From contig NZ_AWGE01000019.1 of the NCBI RefSeq assembly GCF_000495815.1, positions 62,001-126,000 on the forward strand: 64,000 nt of DNA, read 5' to 3'. Under the pieces are notes generated by a model that was not told the DNA's origin, searched no databases, and worked only from the letters and a program-made list of their open reading frames with translations. Origin of the DNA: Asticcacaulis sp. AC466. Its GTDB lineage: Bacteria; Pseudomonadota; Alphaproteobacteria; Caulobacterales; Caulobacteraceae. The translations under genes and the position numbers were made by a program. Below are positions 29,906 to 38,314 of the stretch, piece after piece. The first letter of the stretch is position 1; every line of letters starts with the position of its first letter.

Positions 29906-30462
29906 ACATTATCCTGTTCGGTCCGCCGGCGGCCGGCAAAGGCACGCAGGCTAAGCGGCTGGTGGCTGAGCGCGGCATGGTCCAGCTTTCGACGGGCGAC
30001 ATGTTGCGTGCGGCAATTGCTGCGGGCACCGAGCTTGGGCTGAAGGTCAAGGACATCTTGGCGACCGGTGGCCTGGTGTCGGACGAGATTGTGATCGACC
30101 TCATCAAGGCGAACCTGCCGGCTGCGGAAGCGGCTGGTGGCGCCATATTCGACGGCTTCCCGCGTACCGTGGCCCAGGCCGAGGCGCTTGACGGCATGCT
30201 GGGCGAGCGCGGCGCGAAAATCGACAAGGTAGTGCGTCTGAAGGTAGACGAGGCGGCACTGGTTGCGCGAATCGAAAAGCGATTCGCTGACGAAGGCCGT
30301 TCTGACGACAATCCCGAAGCCTATAAGGTTCGACTGGCGGCCTATAACGCTCAAACGGCGCCATTGCTGCCTTACTATGCGGCTCAGGCCAAATTGTTTG
30401 AAGTCGACGGCATGGGCTCGGTGGAAGCCGTTGCGGCCCACATCGACGCGGCGCTGGCTTAA
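29902..30462 (+). CDS. adk: Adenylate kinase
   Basis: This 186-residue enzyme interconverts AMP, ADP and ATP. The Walker loop GPPAAGKGTQAK is at residues 7-18, the AMP-binding region STGDMLRAAI follows, and FDGFPRTVAQAEAL is near 79-92. The LID is the short form, as in other ~190-residue enzymes, with no zinc cysteines. Translation is coupled to secY. Confidence 0.97.
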   Translation: MNIILFGPPAAGKGTQAKRLVAERGMVQLSTGDMLRAAIAAGTELGLKVKDILATGGLVSDEIVIDLIKANLPAAEAAGGAIFDGFPRTVAQAEALDGMLGERGAKIDKVVRLKVDEAALVARIEKRFADEGRSDDNPEAYKVRLAAYNAQTAPLLPYYAAQAKLFEVDGMGSVEAVAAHIDAALA

Positions 30463-30581
30463 GGGTCGGCAACAGAATTTTCGTTTCAGTCGATGTTGGC
30501 CCGCCTAAGGGCTTGCGCAGTCTGGACGACAAAACCAAGGACGCGAAGCACCCTCCGGGGGCGGAGCATCTCGCTAAACTT

Positions 30582-30620
30582 AAAAAAGTATGAGTGAATA
30601 CGATTTGCTCTTGCTTTTTT
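30582..30620 (+). terminator. AT-rich, imperfect terminator-like structure after adk
   Basis: AAAAAAG-tat-GAG (30582-30594) is opposed by CTC-ttg-CTTTTTT (30608-30620), with a T run at the end. The stem is interrupted and AT-rich, so efficiency may be low. It precedes the rpsM promoter. The gap 30463-30790 otherwise holds only that promoter and a leader hairpin. Confidence 0.4.
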
Positions 30621-30632
30621 TAGTCTAACCCA

Positions 30633-30660
30633 TTGACGGGAGCCAAAACCCTTCTATAAG
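30633..30660 (+). promoter_or_regulatory. Candidate promoter of the rpsM-rpsK-rpoA unit
   Basis: TTGACG (30633-30638) and TATAAG (30655-30660) have a 16-base spacer. Transcription should start near 30667, giving a leader of about 124 bases before rpsM. Confidence 0.6.
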
Positions 30661-30748
30661 GGCAGCTTCCGCGAAATCACGCGTATGGCCTCGGCTGGTG
30701 TCATAGCTTAGCCGTGTGGCATACGTGTCATCTTTCGTTTTAAGAAAT

Positions 30749-30771
30749 GCGCTCCGTTAGCATGGGGGCGC
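30749..30771 (+). promoter_or_regulatory. rpsM: Hairpin directly before the rpsM ribosome site
   Basis: GCGCTCC (30749-30755) pairs with GGGGCGC (30765-30771) with one G-U pair. It ends 5 bases before the AGGAG site (30777-30781). It could affect rpsM initiation, as leader structures do in the E. coli alpha operon, but no homology is claimed. Confidence 0.35.
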
Positions 30772-30790
30772 GTTGCAGGAGATACCTCAA

Positions 30791-31159
30791 GTGGCCCGTA
30801 TTGCAGGCGTCAACATACCGACCAACAAGCGCGTGAAGATCGCGCTTCAATATATTCACGGAATCGGCGCGCATAATGCCGAGGAAATCGTCAAGAAGGT
30901 CGGCATCGAAGATAGCCGCCGCGTCAACCAGCTTTCGGATGCCGAAGTGCTGCAGATCCGCGAAGCCATCGACCGCGATTATACGGTCGAGGGTGACCTG
31001 CGCCGTGAAGTTTCGATGAACATTAAGCGCCTCATGGACCTGGCCTGCTATCGCGGCCTGCGTCACCGTAAGGGCCTGCCGGTGCGCGGTCAGCGCACGC
31101 ATACCAACGCTCGTACCCGCAAGGGTCCGGCGAAGCCGATCGCCGGCAAGAAGAAGTAA
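30791..31159 (+). CDS. rpsM: 30S ribosomal protein S13
   Basis: This 122-residue S13 is read from GTG 30791, giving [20 protein letters not shown], the usual family start. AGGAG is 9 bases upstream. It has [16 protein letters not shown], with the helix-hairpin-helix near residues 25-40, and ends [15 protein letters not shown]. It is the first gene of the alpha operon, 14 bases before rpsK. No rpmJ lies upstream. Confidence 0.96.
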   Translation: MARIAGVNIPTNKRVKIALQYIHGIGAHNAEEIVKKVGIEDSRRVNQLSDAEVLQIREAIDRDYTVEGDLRREVSMNIKRLMDLACYRGLRHRKGLPVRGQRTHTNARTRKGPAKPIAGKKK

Positions 31160-31173
31160 GGAATAGCTGACCA

Positions 31174-31563
31174 ATGGCTAAAGAACCTTCACGCGTTAAA
31201 AAGCGCGAACGCAAGAACATTACGTCGGGCGTTGCGCACGTCAACGCTTCGTTCAACAACACCATGATCACCATCACGGATGCTCAAGGCAACGCCGTAT
31301 CGTGGTCGTCGGCCGGCGCCATGGGCTTCAAGGGCTCGCGCAAGTCGACTCCTTACGCCGCTCAGGTTGCCGCCGAAGATGCCGGCAAGAAGGCCATCGA
31401 GCATGGCGTTAAGACGTTGGAAGTCAGCGTCGCCGGTCCGGGTTCGGGCCGTGAATCGGCCCTGCGCGCCCTGCAGGCTGTCGGTTTCACCATCACGACG
31501 ATCCGTGATGTGACGCCGATCCCGCATAACGGCTGCCGTCCGCCGAAGCGTCGTCGCGTTTAA
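31174..31563 (+). CDS. rpsK: 30S ribosomal protein S11
   Basis: This 129-residue S11 has [20 protein letters not shown] near residues 16-35 and the C-terminal [17 protein letters not shown]. It forms the platform of the small subunit. A hairpin separates it from rpoA. Confidence 0.98.
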   Translation: MAKEPSRVKKRERKNITSGVAHVNASFNNTMITITDAQGNAVSWSSAGAMGFKGSRKSTPYAAQVAAEDAGKKAIEHGVKTLEVSVAGPGSGRESALRALQAVGFTITTIRDVTPIPHNGCRPPKRRRV

Positions 31564-31584
31564 TTATTTCTACCCAATTTTTCA

Positions 31585-31610
31585 GTCGCTCCGCTGTTTG
31601 GCGGGGCGAC
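31585..31610 (+). promoter_or_regulatory. Hairpin between rpsK and rpoA
   Basis: GTCGCTCCGC (31585-31594) pairs with GCGGGGCGAC (31601-31610) with one G-U pair around TGTTTG. The following CTTTCC is a poor T tail. It may reduce or stabilise the rpoA part of the transcript. Confidence 0.5.
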
Positions 31611-31633
31611 CTTTCCTGTCTTGAGGGACGTAA

Positions 31634-32650
31634 ATGATCGAAAGAAACTGGCAACAGCTTATTCGTCCCGAGAAGCCACAAGTCGAAGCGGGTTCCGACC
31701 CTTCGCGCAAGATGCGTCTTGTCGCGGAGCCTTTGGAACGCGGCTTTGGCGTGACCCTCGGCAACGCGCTGCGTCGCGTACTCCTCTCCTCGCTGCAAGG
31801 CGCGGCTGTCACCTCCGTCCAGATCGATGGCGTGGTGCACGAATTCTCGTCCATCGAAGGCGTCCGTGAAGACGTCGTCGACATTATCCTGAACATCAAG
31901 CAGTTGGCGCTGCGCATGCACGCCGAAGGCCCCAAGCGCATGGTTCTGCGCGCCAATGGCGCCGGTCCGGTGACCGCAGGCCAGATCGATGCTCCGGCCG
32001 ATATCGAAGTTCTGAACCCTGACCACGTGATCTGTACACTGGATGAAGGCGCTTCGGTGCGCATGGAATTCACGGTTCAAACCGGCAAGGGCTATGTCCC
32101 GGCTGACCGTCTGCGTCCGGAAGATGCGCCCATCGGCCTGATCGCCGTGGATGCGCTGTATTCGCCGGTCAAGAAGGTGGCTTACAAGGTCGAGCCGACC
32201 CGTCAGGGCCAGTCGCTCGATTATGACAAGCTGGTGCTGGAAGTCGAAACCAACGCCGCCGTAACGCCGGTCGATGCCGTGGCTTTCGCCGCTCGCATCC
32301 TGCAAGACCAACTGCAGATCTTCATCACCTTCGAAGAGCCGAAGGCGCCCGTCGTTGAAGAAGGTAAGCCTGAGTTGCCGTTCAACCCGGCCCTGCTCAA
32401 GAAGGTCGACGAACTGGAACTCAGCGTCCGTTCGGCGAACTGCCTGAAGAACGACAACATCGTTTACATCGGCGATCTGATCCTGAAGACGGAATCCGAA
32501 ATGCTACGCACGCCGAACTTCGGCCGCAAGTCGCTCAACGAAATCAAGGAAGTTCTGGCTTCCATGAATTTGAGCCTCGGCATGGATATCCCGAACTGGC
32601 CGCCGGAAAACGTCGAAGACCTGGCCAAGAAGTTCGAAGACCAGATCTAG
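31634..32650 (+). CDS. rpoA: DNA-directed RNA polymerase alpha subunit
   Basis: This 338-residue protein has the assembly N-terminal domain ([24 protein letters not shown]: [20 protein letters not shown] near residues 32-51). A linker ([16 protein letters not shown]) follows, then the helical C-terminal domain ([20 protein letters not shown] near 263-282) that contacts DNA and activators. Its length is usual for alphaproteobacteria. A powerful terminator follows directly, before rplQ. Confidence 0.98.
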   Translation: MIERNWQQLIRPEKPQVEAGSDPSRKMRLVAEPLERGFGVTLGNALRRVLLSSLQGAAVTSVQIDGVVHEFSSIEGVREDVVDIILNIKQLALRMHAEGPKRMVLRANGAGPVTAGQIDAPADIEVLNPDHVICTLDEGASVRMEFTVQTGKGYVPADRLRPEDAPIGLIAVDALYSPVKKVAYKVEPTRQGQSLDYDKLVLEVETNAAVTPVDAVAFAARILQDQLQIFITFEEPKAPVVEEGKPELPFNPALLKKVDELELSVRSANCLKNDNIVYIGDLILKTESEMLRTPNFGRKSLNEIKEVLASMNLSLGMDIPNWPPENVEDLAKKFEDQI

Positions 32651-32697
32651 GACTGTCATTGTTGCGGGCTGAAAAGCCGGTTATAATGGAAAAATCA

Positions 32698-32743
32698 GCA
32701 AAGCCGGAAGCGAAGATAATGCGCTTCCGGCTTTGCCTATTTT
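32698..32743 (+). terminator. Very strong intrinsic terminator between rpoA and rplQ
   Basis: GCAAAGCCGGAAGCG (32698-32712) pairs perfectly over 15 bases with CGCTTCCGGCTTTGC (32722-32736), followed by CTATTTTTA. It separates rplQ from rpoA. A lone TTGACC occurs at 32866-32871 before rplQ, but the -10 region there is poor. Confidence 0.85.
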
Positions 32744-32940
32744 TAGAAGCGTTGTTTTGTCCGCAGAATAACATTTCGCCTTATCGCGAAAGACCAAGAC
32801 CTTGTCGCGATAATTTCCGGATTTGATTGTCCGGACGTCCGAAGCGGGCAGGGGCCATCCGGCCGTTGACCTTTGCCTTCGGGCTCGTTTTTGGGGCCGC
32901 GCACCGCCAGAGTGCGTCGCGGTCTTATGGAGAATTTCTC

Positions 32941-33357
32941 ATGCGTCACGGCTCCGGCTATCGCAAACTCGGTCGCACCACTTCGCACCGTATCGCCATG
33001 TTCGCCAACATGGCCGCTTCGATCATCAAGCACGAACAAATCGTCACCACCCTGCCGAAGGCCAAGGAACTGCGTCCCTTCGTCGAAAAGCTGGTGACCC
33101 TTGCCAAGTCGGGCACCCTGCATGATCGCCGTATCGCGATCTCGCGCGTGCGTGACGTGACCCAGGTCGGCAAGCTGTTCGAAGTGATCGGCCCCCGCTA
33201 CAAGGACCGCAACGGCGGCTACATCCGCATCATGAAGGCTGGCTTCCGCCACGGCGATAACGCGCCCATGGCCATCATCGAGTTCGTTGATCGCGACGAA
33301 GCCGCCAAGGGCCTGGATTCGGGTCCCGTCTTCGAAGTTGCCGGCGACGAAGAATAG
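32941..33357 (+). CDS. rplQ: 50S ribosomal protein L17
   Basis: This 138-residue L17 is counted from ATG 32941 ([20 protein letters not shown]), with GGAG upstream. The longer frame from 32827 is not family-like. It contains [20 protein letters not shown] near residues 38-57. The C-terminal 20 residues ([18 protein letters not shown]) are an acidic tail. It ends the ribosomal cluster, with a terminator just after. Confidence 0.97.
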   Translation: MRHGSGYRKLGRTTSHRIAMFANMAASIIKHEQIVTTLPKAKELRPFVEKLVTLAKSGTLHDRRIAISRVRDVTQVGKLFEVIGPRYKDRNGGYIRIMKAGFRHGDNAPMAIIEFVDRDEAAKGLDSGPVFEVAGDEE

Positions 33358-33395
33358 GATTTCGTAAGCGCGTCTTACGGCATCTGACTGATTTT

Positions 33396-33430
33396 GAAAG
33401 CCTCCGGTCCTCCGGAGGCTTTCTTCGTTT
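33396..33430 (+). terminator. Intrinsic terminator after rplQ
   Basis: GAAAGCCTCCGG (33396-33407) pairs perfectly with CCGGAGGCTTTC (33412-33423) around TCCT, followed by TTCGTTT. It ends the ribosomal region. Confidence 0.88.
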
Positions 33431-33584
33431 CAGCCCTCTTTACCATTTGGTTACATCTGTTAACGCATGCGTGATCAAACGTCATGAAGCGTTATTTCAT
33501 TTTTCTGGAAATGTCCCCTAGTGTTGCGGTGTGGGCAGGCCCTGTGCGCCTGTTCCGCTGTTCATCGCATTAAGGAGGGTAACC

Positions 33585-33734
33585 ATGCTTGACGATTATA
33601 CCATCGCCGACCCGGCCGAAGAGACGCAAGAGACGTCCGGCGATACGACCCTATCTCAGGAAAGCAGTCAGGCGGATGACTTGACGCCGCTATACTGTTC
33701 TCCGGTTCTGGACCGCATTCGCACGAGCGATTGA
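33585..33734 (+). CDS. Small acidic protein (49 aa), unknown
   Basis: ATG 33585 is preceded by AAGGAGGG, the best ribosome site in the window. The 49 residues (MLDDYTIADPAEETQETSGD, then Ser/Gln/Asp-rich, ending LYCSPVLDRIRTSD) are strongly acidic with a basic end. There is no membrane helix. The gene stands alone between the rplQ terminator and its own terminator at 33771-33801, so it is probably expressed independently. The family is not recognised. The frame could extend to 33531, but the ribosome site favours this start. Confidence 0.65.
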   Translation: MLDDYTIADPAEETQETSGDTTLSQESSQADDLTPLYCSPVLDRIRTSD

Positions 33735-33770
33735 TTTCCGCACCATCACTTGTCATAATTAAAGACTAAG

Positions 33771-33801
33771 ACGCCTCCGGTTACTGCCGGGGGCGTTTTT
33801 T
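33771..33801 (+). terminator. Intrinsic terminator after the 49-residue gene
   Basis: ACGCCTCCGG (33771-33780) pairs with CCGGGGGCGT (33787-33796) with one G-U pair around TTACTG, followed by a run of T. Confidence 0.85.
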
Positions 33802-33869
33802 ATGTATCGGACGGCTTGACGTGTGACGCCGCGAGCGGGACAGAGACACAAGAGTATGGAGCGCGTGGT

Positions 33870-35150
33870 ATGCGGAAATTGGCATCGGCAATCGTGGTTG
33901 TGGCCTGCCTGTGGTTACAGGCGTGCGCGGGCCTTCCGCATCGCGCGCCGGAGCCGGCCCGGCCTTTGGTGCTGATATCCATCGATGCCTTTAGGGCCGA
34001 CTACTATGACCGTGGCGTGACACCACGTCTCAAGGCGTTGGCCGAAGGCGGGGCGCGTGGCACGCTTCGGCCGTCCTTTCCGTCCCTGACCTTTCCCAAT
34101 CACTACACCCTGGTGACCGGTAAGGTGCCAGACCACCACGGCATCGTCGCCAATAATATGTATGACCCGACCTATCCGGGGGCAAATGCCGCTCCCGCGC
34201 TTGCGTGGTTCGACAAGACGAAGAATGCCGATGGGGTCTGGTGGCGTGAAGCCAAGCCGATGTGGACCAGCGCCACTCAGGCAGGCCTGAAGGTCGATGT
34301 CGTCTTCTGGCCCGGCGCCCAGGCGGAAAACGACGGTATGCGCGTCGACTATGCGCCCGATTTCCAGAAAGCGCTCGACAGCCGGGGCCGCGCCGACCTG
34401 CTGCTGCAACGCCTCGATCAGCCGAAGCGCCCCGATGTGTTCATTTTGTATATCGATGCCGTTGATGAGGCCGGGCATAAAAAGGGACCGGACTCGCCTG
34501 AAGTGAATACTGCGTTGGCCGAAGCTGACGCCGCAGTCGGCCATCTGCTTGACGGCCTGAAGGCCCGCGGCATCGACGCCAATGTCATCGTCGTATCGGA
34601 TCACGGGATGATTTCGGTGTCGAAAGACCGTGCGGTCTATATATCGCAACGGCTCGGTGATGTGCCGCCCGACCTCGTCGCGGACACGCAGATTCCCTCT
34701 TTCGCCAGCAAGGATCCCCGTTACGATCTCGTCTATTACGGCGCGGTTGCTATGATCAACCCCAGGCCGGGCTATGGCGACGCGCTGGATAAGGCGCTTA
34801 TCCGCACAAAGCCGGACCATATGCAATGCTGGCACAAGGGGGATATTCCGACCCGCCTGAAATTCGGAAGCAATGCCCGGGTGCCTGCGATTGTCTGCTT
34901 GGGCGATCCCGGTTGGCAGGTCGGTGGCCTTGCGCCACTCGGTACAGACGTTGGCAATCACGGCTACGATCCGGATACGCCTGAAATGACCGCCCTGTTT
35001 ATCGCCAACGGGCCGGACATCCGTCGTGGCGTCAGCCTTGGCCGCTTCGATAATGTCGATGTCTATTCGCTGGAAATGAAACTGCTCGGTCTTAAGCCCG
35101 AACCTAACGACGGCAGCCTGAAGATTGTCGGCAAGGCCCTGCGCAAATAG
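33870..35150 (+). CDS. Lipoprotein nucleotide pyrophosphatase/phosphodiesterase (alkaline phosphatase superfamily)
   Basis: This 426-residue protein is counted from ATG 33870. It opens with a lipoprotein signal (MRKLASAIVVVACLWLQACA; lipobox LQAC, Cys19). The NPP/AP fold shows ISIDAFRADYYDRG (metal Asp), PSLTFPNHYTLVTG (nucleophile Thr), IDAVDEAGHKKG and VVSDHGMISV (metal Asp and His). It is related to ectonucleotide pyrophosphatases that hydrolyse phosphodiester bonds of nucleotides or lipids. The substrate is unknown, and it acts in the periplasm or outer membrane. Confidence 0.88.
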   Translation: MRKLASAIVVVACLWLQACAGLPHRAPEPARPLVLISIDAFRADYYDRGVTPRLKALAEGGARGTLRPSFPSLTFPNHYTLVTGKVPDHHGIVANNMYDPTYPGANAAPALAWFDKTKNADGVWWREAKPMWTSATQAGLKVDVVFWPGAQAENDGMRVDYAPDFQKALDSRGRADLLLQRLDQPKRPDVFILYIDAVDEAGHKKGPDSPEVNTALAEADAAVGHLLDGLKARGIDANVIVVSDHGMISVSKDRAVYISQRLGDVPPDLVADTQIPSFASKDPRYDLVYYGAVAMINPRPGYGDALDKALIRTKPDHMQCWHKGDIPTRLKFGSNARVPAIVCLGDPGWQVGGLAPLGTDVGNHGYDPDTPEMTALFIANGPDIRRGVSLGRFDNVDVYSLEMKLLGLKPEPNDGSLKIVGKALRK

Positions 35151-35394
35151 TTCGTCCTGACAGGATTTGGCGACCGCCCGGCCTATAAAGCCGCGGAGGG
35201 GCAATCATGCCATATATGAAAATCTGGAGTGCGTTTCGAAACTGGGTGCCGCAAGGCCGATAGCGCTGATCGATCGGAGCGGGCTCTGTCGCAATCCTTG
35301 CGTCAGGCATTGCCATGTGGATACCGCTGGTGAAGCAGTCTGGAAAAGTCTGTACATTTCGCCTACACATCTAAGACAACAAGAAAGACCGAAC

Positions 35395-36687
35395 ATGTCG
35401 GAAACGCCTCCACCGCCCGTCAAAACGGCCGCTGCCGCTTTTATTCTGGTGACTGTCTTCCTGGACATGCTGTCGATTGGCGTAATCATTCCGGTCTTGC
35501 CACGCCTCATCCTGAGCTTTTTGCACGGATCCGTATCCGATGCCGGACTGTGGACCGGCATATTTGGCGGCGCCTGGGGCTTGGCCCAATTCATCTTTTC
35601 GCCGATCCAGGGTGGCTTGTCGGACAGCATAGGGCGCCGTCCGGTCGTACTCGCGTCCAACTTCGGCACCGGCCTCGATTTCATCTTCATGGCCCTGGCG
35701 CCCGGCCTGTGGTGGCTTCTGGTGGGGCGAATCATTTCCGGGATGACATCGGCCAGCATTTCGACTGCCTATGCTTATATGAGCGACGTCACGCCGCCCG
35801 AAAAGCGCGCCGGCGTCTATGGTCTCATGGGAGCGGCCTTCGGCGTTGGCTTCGTTATCGGGCCAAGCCTTGGCGGCATATTGGGCGGTGGGCTTCATTG
35901 GGGACCGATCCAGTTCACCGGCGATCATCACTATCCCTTCTTCTTCGCCGCGGCGCTCAGTCTGTGCAATTTTCTGTATGGAGTATTCGTCCTGCCGGAA
36001 TCCCTGCCCAAGGATAAGCGCAAGCCGTTCAATATCCGCACGGCCAATCCGCTCGGCGCGTTCCGTTTCCTGGCGCGCTCGGCTCAGGTCATGCGCCTGT
36101 CGGTCATGTACTTCCTGTTGATGTTCGGCCAGAGCGTTTTCCCAACGACCATGGTGCTTTATGCGGGTTACCGTTTCGGCTGGGGGCCGACCGAGGTCGG
36201 TCTGATGCTGGCGGTTGTCGGCATCATGTCCGCCATCGTTCAGGGCGGGTTGACTGGCCCGATCGTGAAGGCAGTAGGTGAGCGCAAGGCGCTTTACATT
36301 GGCGTTACAGCGTCGCTCATCGGCTATCTTGGATACGCATTGTCGCCCAACTGGATGATCTTTGTCGCCGTGATTCCCATCGGCGCCTTGGGCGGCTTGG
36401 CCATGCCCAATATTCAGTCCCTGATGAGCAGCAAGGTCGATCCGAAGGAGCAGGGCACCTTGCAAGGCGCCAATATGAGCCTGACGACCATGGGCAATAT
36501 CGTAGCCCCGCTTATTTTCGGCTACGTGCTGTCCGTCGTGACGCGACCCGGCGTGGCAATGATCTATAGCGGCACTGCCTTTCTATTGGCAGCGGTCTGC
36601 ACACTTCTGTGCCTGTGGCTGGCCACGGGGGTCAAGCAGTCCCTGAAGATGGAAAGTGTCTACGGCGATACCCCGGCAACGCACTGA
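35395..36687 (+). CDS. Major facilitator superfamily transporter, TetA-like
   Basis: This 430-residue membrane protein is counted from ATG 35395 (MSETPPPPVKTAAAAFILVT). It has about 12 helices, the loop 2-3 motif GGLSDSIGRRPVVL near residues 74-87 and the motif YMSDVTPPEKRAGVYGLMGA near 125-144 that is typical of the DHA1/TetA group. A drug-proton antiporter is likely, but the substrate cannot be told and no TetR-type regulator is adjacent. The upstream frame to 35167 has no family similarity. The gap 35151-35394 shows no gene. Confidence 0.88.
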   Translation: MSETPPPPVKTAAAAFILVTVFLDMLSIGVIIPVLPRLILSFLHGSVSDAGLWTGIFGGAWGLAQFIFSPIQGGLSDSIGRRPVVLASNFGTGLDFIFMALAPGLWWLLVGRIISGMTSASISTAYAYMSDVTPPEKRAGVYGLMGAAFGVGFVIGPSLGGILGGGLHWGPIQFTGDHHYPFFFAAALSLCNFLYGVFVLPESLPKDKRKPFNIRTANPLGAFRFLARSAQVMRLSVMYFLLMFGQSVFPTTMVLYAGYRFGWGPTEVGLMLAVVGIMSAIVQGGLTGPIVKAVGERKALYIGVTASLIGYLGYALSPNWMIFVAVIPIGALGGLAMPNIQSLMSSKVDPKEQGTLQGANMSLTTMGNIVAPLIFGYVLSVVTRPGVAMIYSGTAFLLAAVCTLLCLWLATGVKQSLKMESVYGDTPATH

Positions 36688-36794
36688 CGCAGGGTCTAAG
36701 ATGGCGCGCGATTGTGGCGCAATACCGTCGCGGCCAAGCCTTGATACCGCCGTAAAGATTTTTACATTATAGCTTCAAGGTTTTTTCTGGGGTT

Positions 36795-38231
36795 ATGGAC
36801 ATGAAGTTACGCGCACCGGTCGCTTTTTCCATGCTGGCACTGTTGGCGGCCTGTTCGCCGTCGCACAGCCAGGATGCGCAGAAATTTTCCGGCACGGGTT
36901 TCAACGATACGCTGAATGCCCCCAGTCGTGTGCCGGACAGCGTTGTCGGCATGAAGTCGTCCTTCGCACCGGTCGTGAAGGCCGTGGCGCCTGCGGTGGT
37001 CAATGTCTATGCCAAAGGCGTGGTGCGCCAGCAGGTCGATCCGTTCTGGCAAATGTTCGGCGCCGTGCCGCGCGCTCAGGTTCAACAATCGCTCGGGTCC
37101 GGCGTCATCGTGCGCAAGGATGGCATTGTGGTCACCAACAACCACGTCATCGCCGGTGGCACCGTCTTCATGGTGGTGACAAATGACCGGCGCGAATATC
37201 CGGCCAAGCTGTTGCTGGCGGATGAGCGCACCGACCTGGCTGTGTTGCAGATTGACGAAAAGGGGGTATTCCCGACGCTTGAAATGGACGACGACCGCAG
37301 CCTCGAAGTCGGCGATCTGGTTCTGGCCATCGGCAATCCGTTCGGTGTCGGCCAAACCGTGACCAACGGCATTATATCGGCGCTGGACCGAACCGATGTC
37401 GGCCCAAGCGGCGGCGGTTCCTATATCCAGACCGATGCCGCTATTAATCCCGGTAATTCCGGCGGCGCGCTGGTCGATATGCGCGGGCGCCTGATCGGTA
37501 TCAATTCGATGATTCTGTCGGGCTCCGGCTCGTCTTCCGGTGTCGGGTTCGCCATCCCGTCGGCCCTGGTCAAACGGGTGGTCGATAGCGCCGCCGGCGG
37601 AGCGACGCACCTGCAACGGCCATGGCTGGGGGCGAAGGGCGACACTGTCACGAGCGATATCGCGCGCAGCCTGGGCATGCAGCGGCCCGAAGGCGTTCTG
37701 GTCTCCGACGTCTATGCCGGCAGCCCCGCCGATCAGGCCGGTTTGCAGACCGGCGACGTCATCCTGCGTATTGATGGCCAGCCTGTGAATGATTCCGCAT
37801 CGCTCCGTTACCGTATCGATCTGATGTCGGTGGGCCAGACTGTGACGCTCGACACGCTGCGTAACGGCAAACCCGTCTCGCTGAAAGTCAAGGCGCAGAC
37901 ACCAGCGGCTACCCCGCCGCGCGACGAACGCACCATTGCCGGCCAGAATCCGTTCCAGGGTGCGCACGTCGTCAACCTGTCGCCCGCCGTCGCGGAAGAG
38001 ATTGGCATCGATCCGTTCGATGCCCCCAAGGGCGTGATGGTCTATTCCATCGACAGCGCGAAAACCTTCGCCGCGTCGATTGGCCTGCGTCCGGGTGATA
38101 TTATTCGCGCGATTAACGGCAAGGCGATCAGCACGACGTCGGACCTGGAGGCAGTAACCAAGGCCGGCGCGCGGCGTTGGCAAATTACCATTGTCCGCCA
38201 GGGCCAGGTTATCACCGCAACCTTCAGCTAA
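36795..38231 (+). CDS. Do/DegP-type serine protease lipoprotein
   Basis: This 478-residue periplasmic protease opens with a lipoprotein signal (ALLAACS, Cys near 20). The catalytic triad is His in TNNHVIAGG (about 117), Asp in ERTDLAVL (about 148) and Ser in GNSGGALVD (about 222). Two PDZ domains follow (about 290-375 and 395-475; GSPADQAGLQTGDVI, ASIGLRPGDI). It degrades or refolds misfolded envelope proteins. A second ATG at 36801 is possible. GTAAA-gatt-TTTAC at 36752-36765 lies in the upstream region. Confidence 0.9.
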   Translation: MDMKLRAPVAFSMLALLAACSPSHSQDAQKFSGTGFNDTLNAPSRVPDSVVGMKSSFAPVVKAVAPAVVNVYAKGVVRQQVDPFWQMFGAVPRAQVQQSLGSGVIVRKDGIVVTNNHVIAGGTVFMVVTNDRREYPAKLLLADERTDLAVLQIDEKGVFPTLEMDDDRSLEVGDLVLAIGNPFGVGQTVTNGIISALDRTDVGPSGGGSYIQTDAAINPGNSGGALVDMRGRLIGINSMILSGSGSSSGVGFAIPSALVKRVVDSAAGGATHLQRPWLGAKGDTVTSDIARSLGMQRPEGVLVSDVYAGSPADQAGLQTGDVILRIDGQPVNDSASLRYRIDLMSVGQTVTLDTLRNGKPVSLKVKAQTPAATPPRDERTIAGQNPFQGAHVVNLSPAVAEEIGIDPFDAPKGVMVYSIDSAKTFAASIGLRPGDIIRAINGKAISTTSDLEAVTKAGARRWQITIVRQGQVITATFS

Positions 38232-38314
38232 GCGCGCGGCCGTTACACTTGAAACGCCTTTACAGCCGTCCGATTCCTGACCGATAGTGCCGCCGCATAT
38301 CTGAGGAGGCACCT

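Noticed and set aside
33478-33560. ECF sigma factor (GGAAC-type) promoter before the 49-residue gene
   Set aside because: Only GGAAA is present, and the downstream CGTT element is missing at the right distance.
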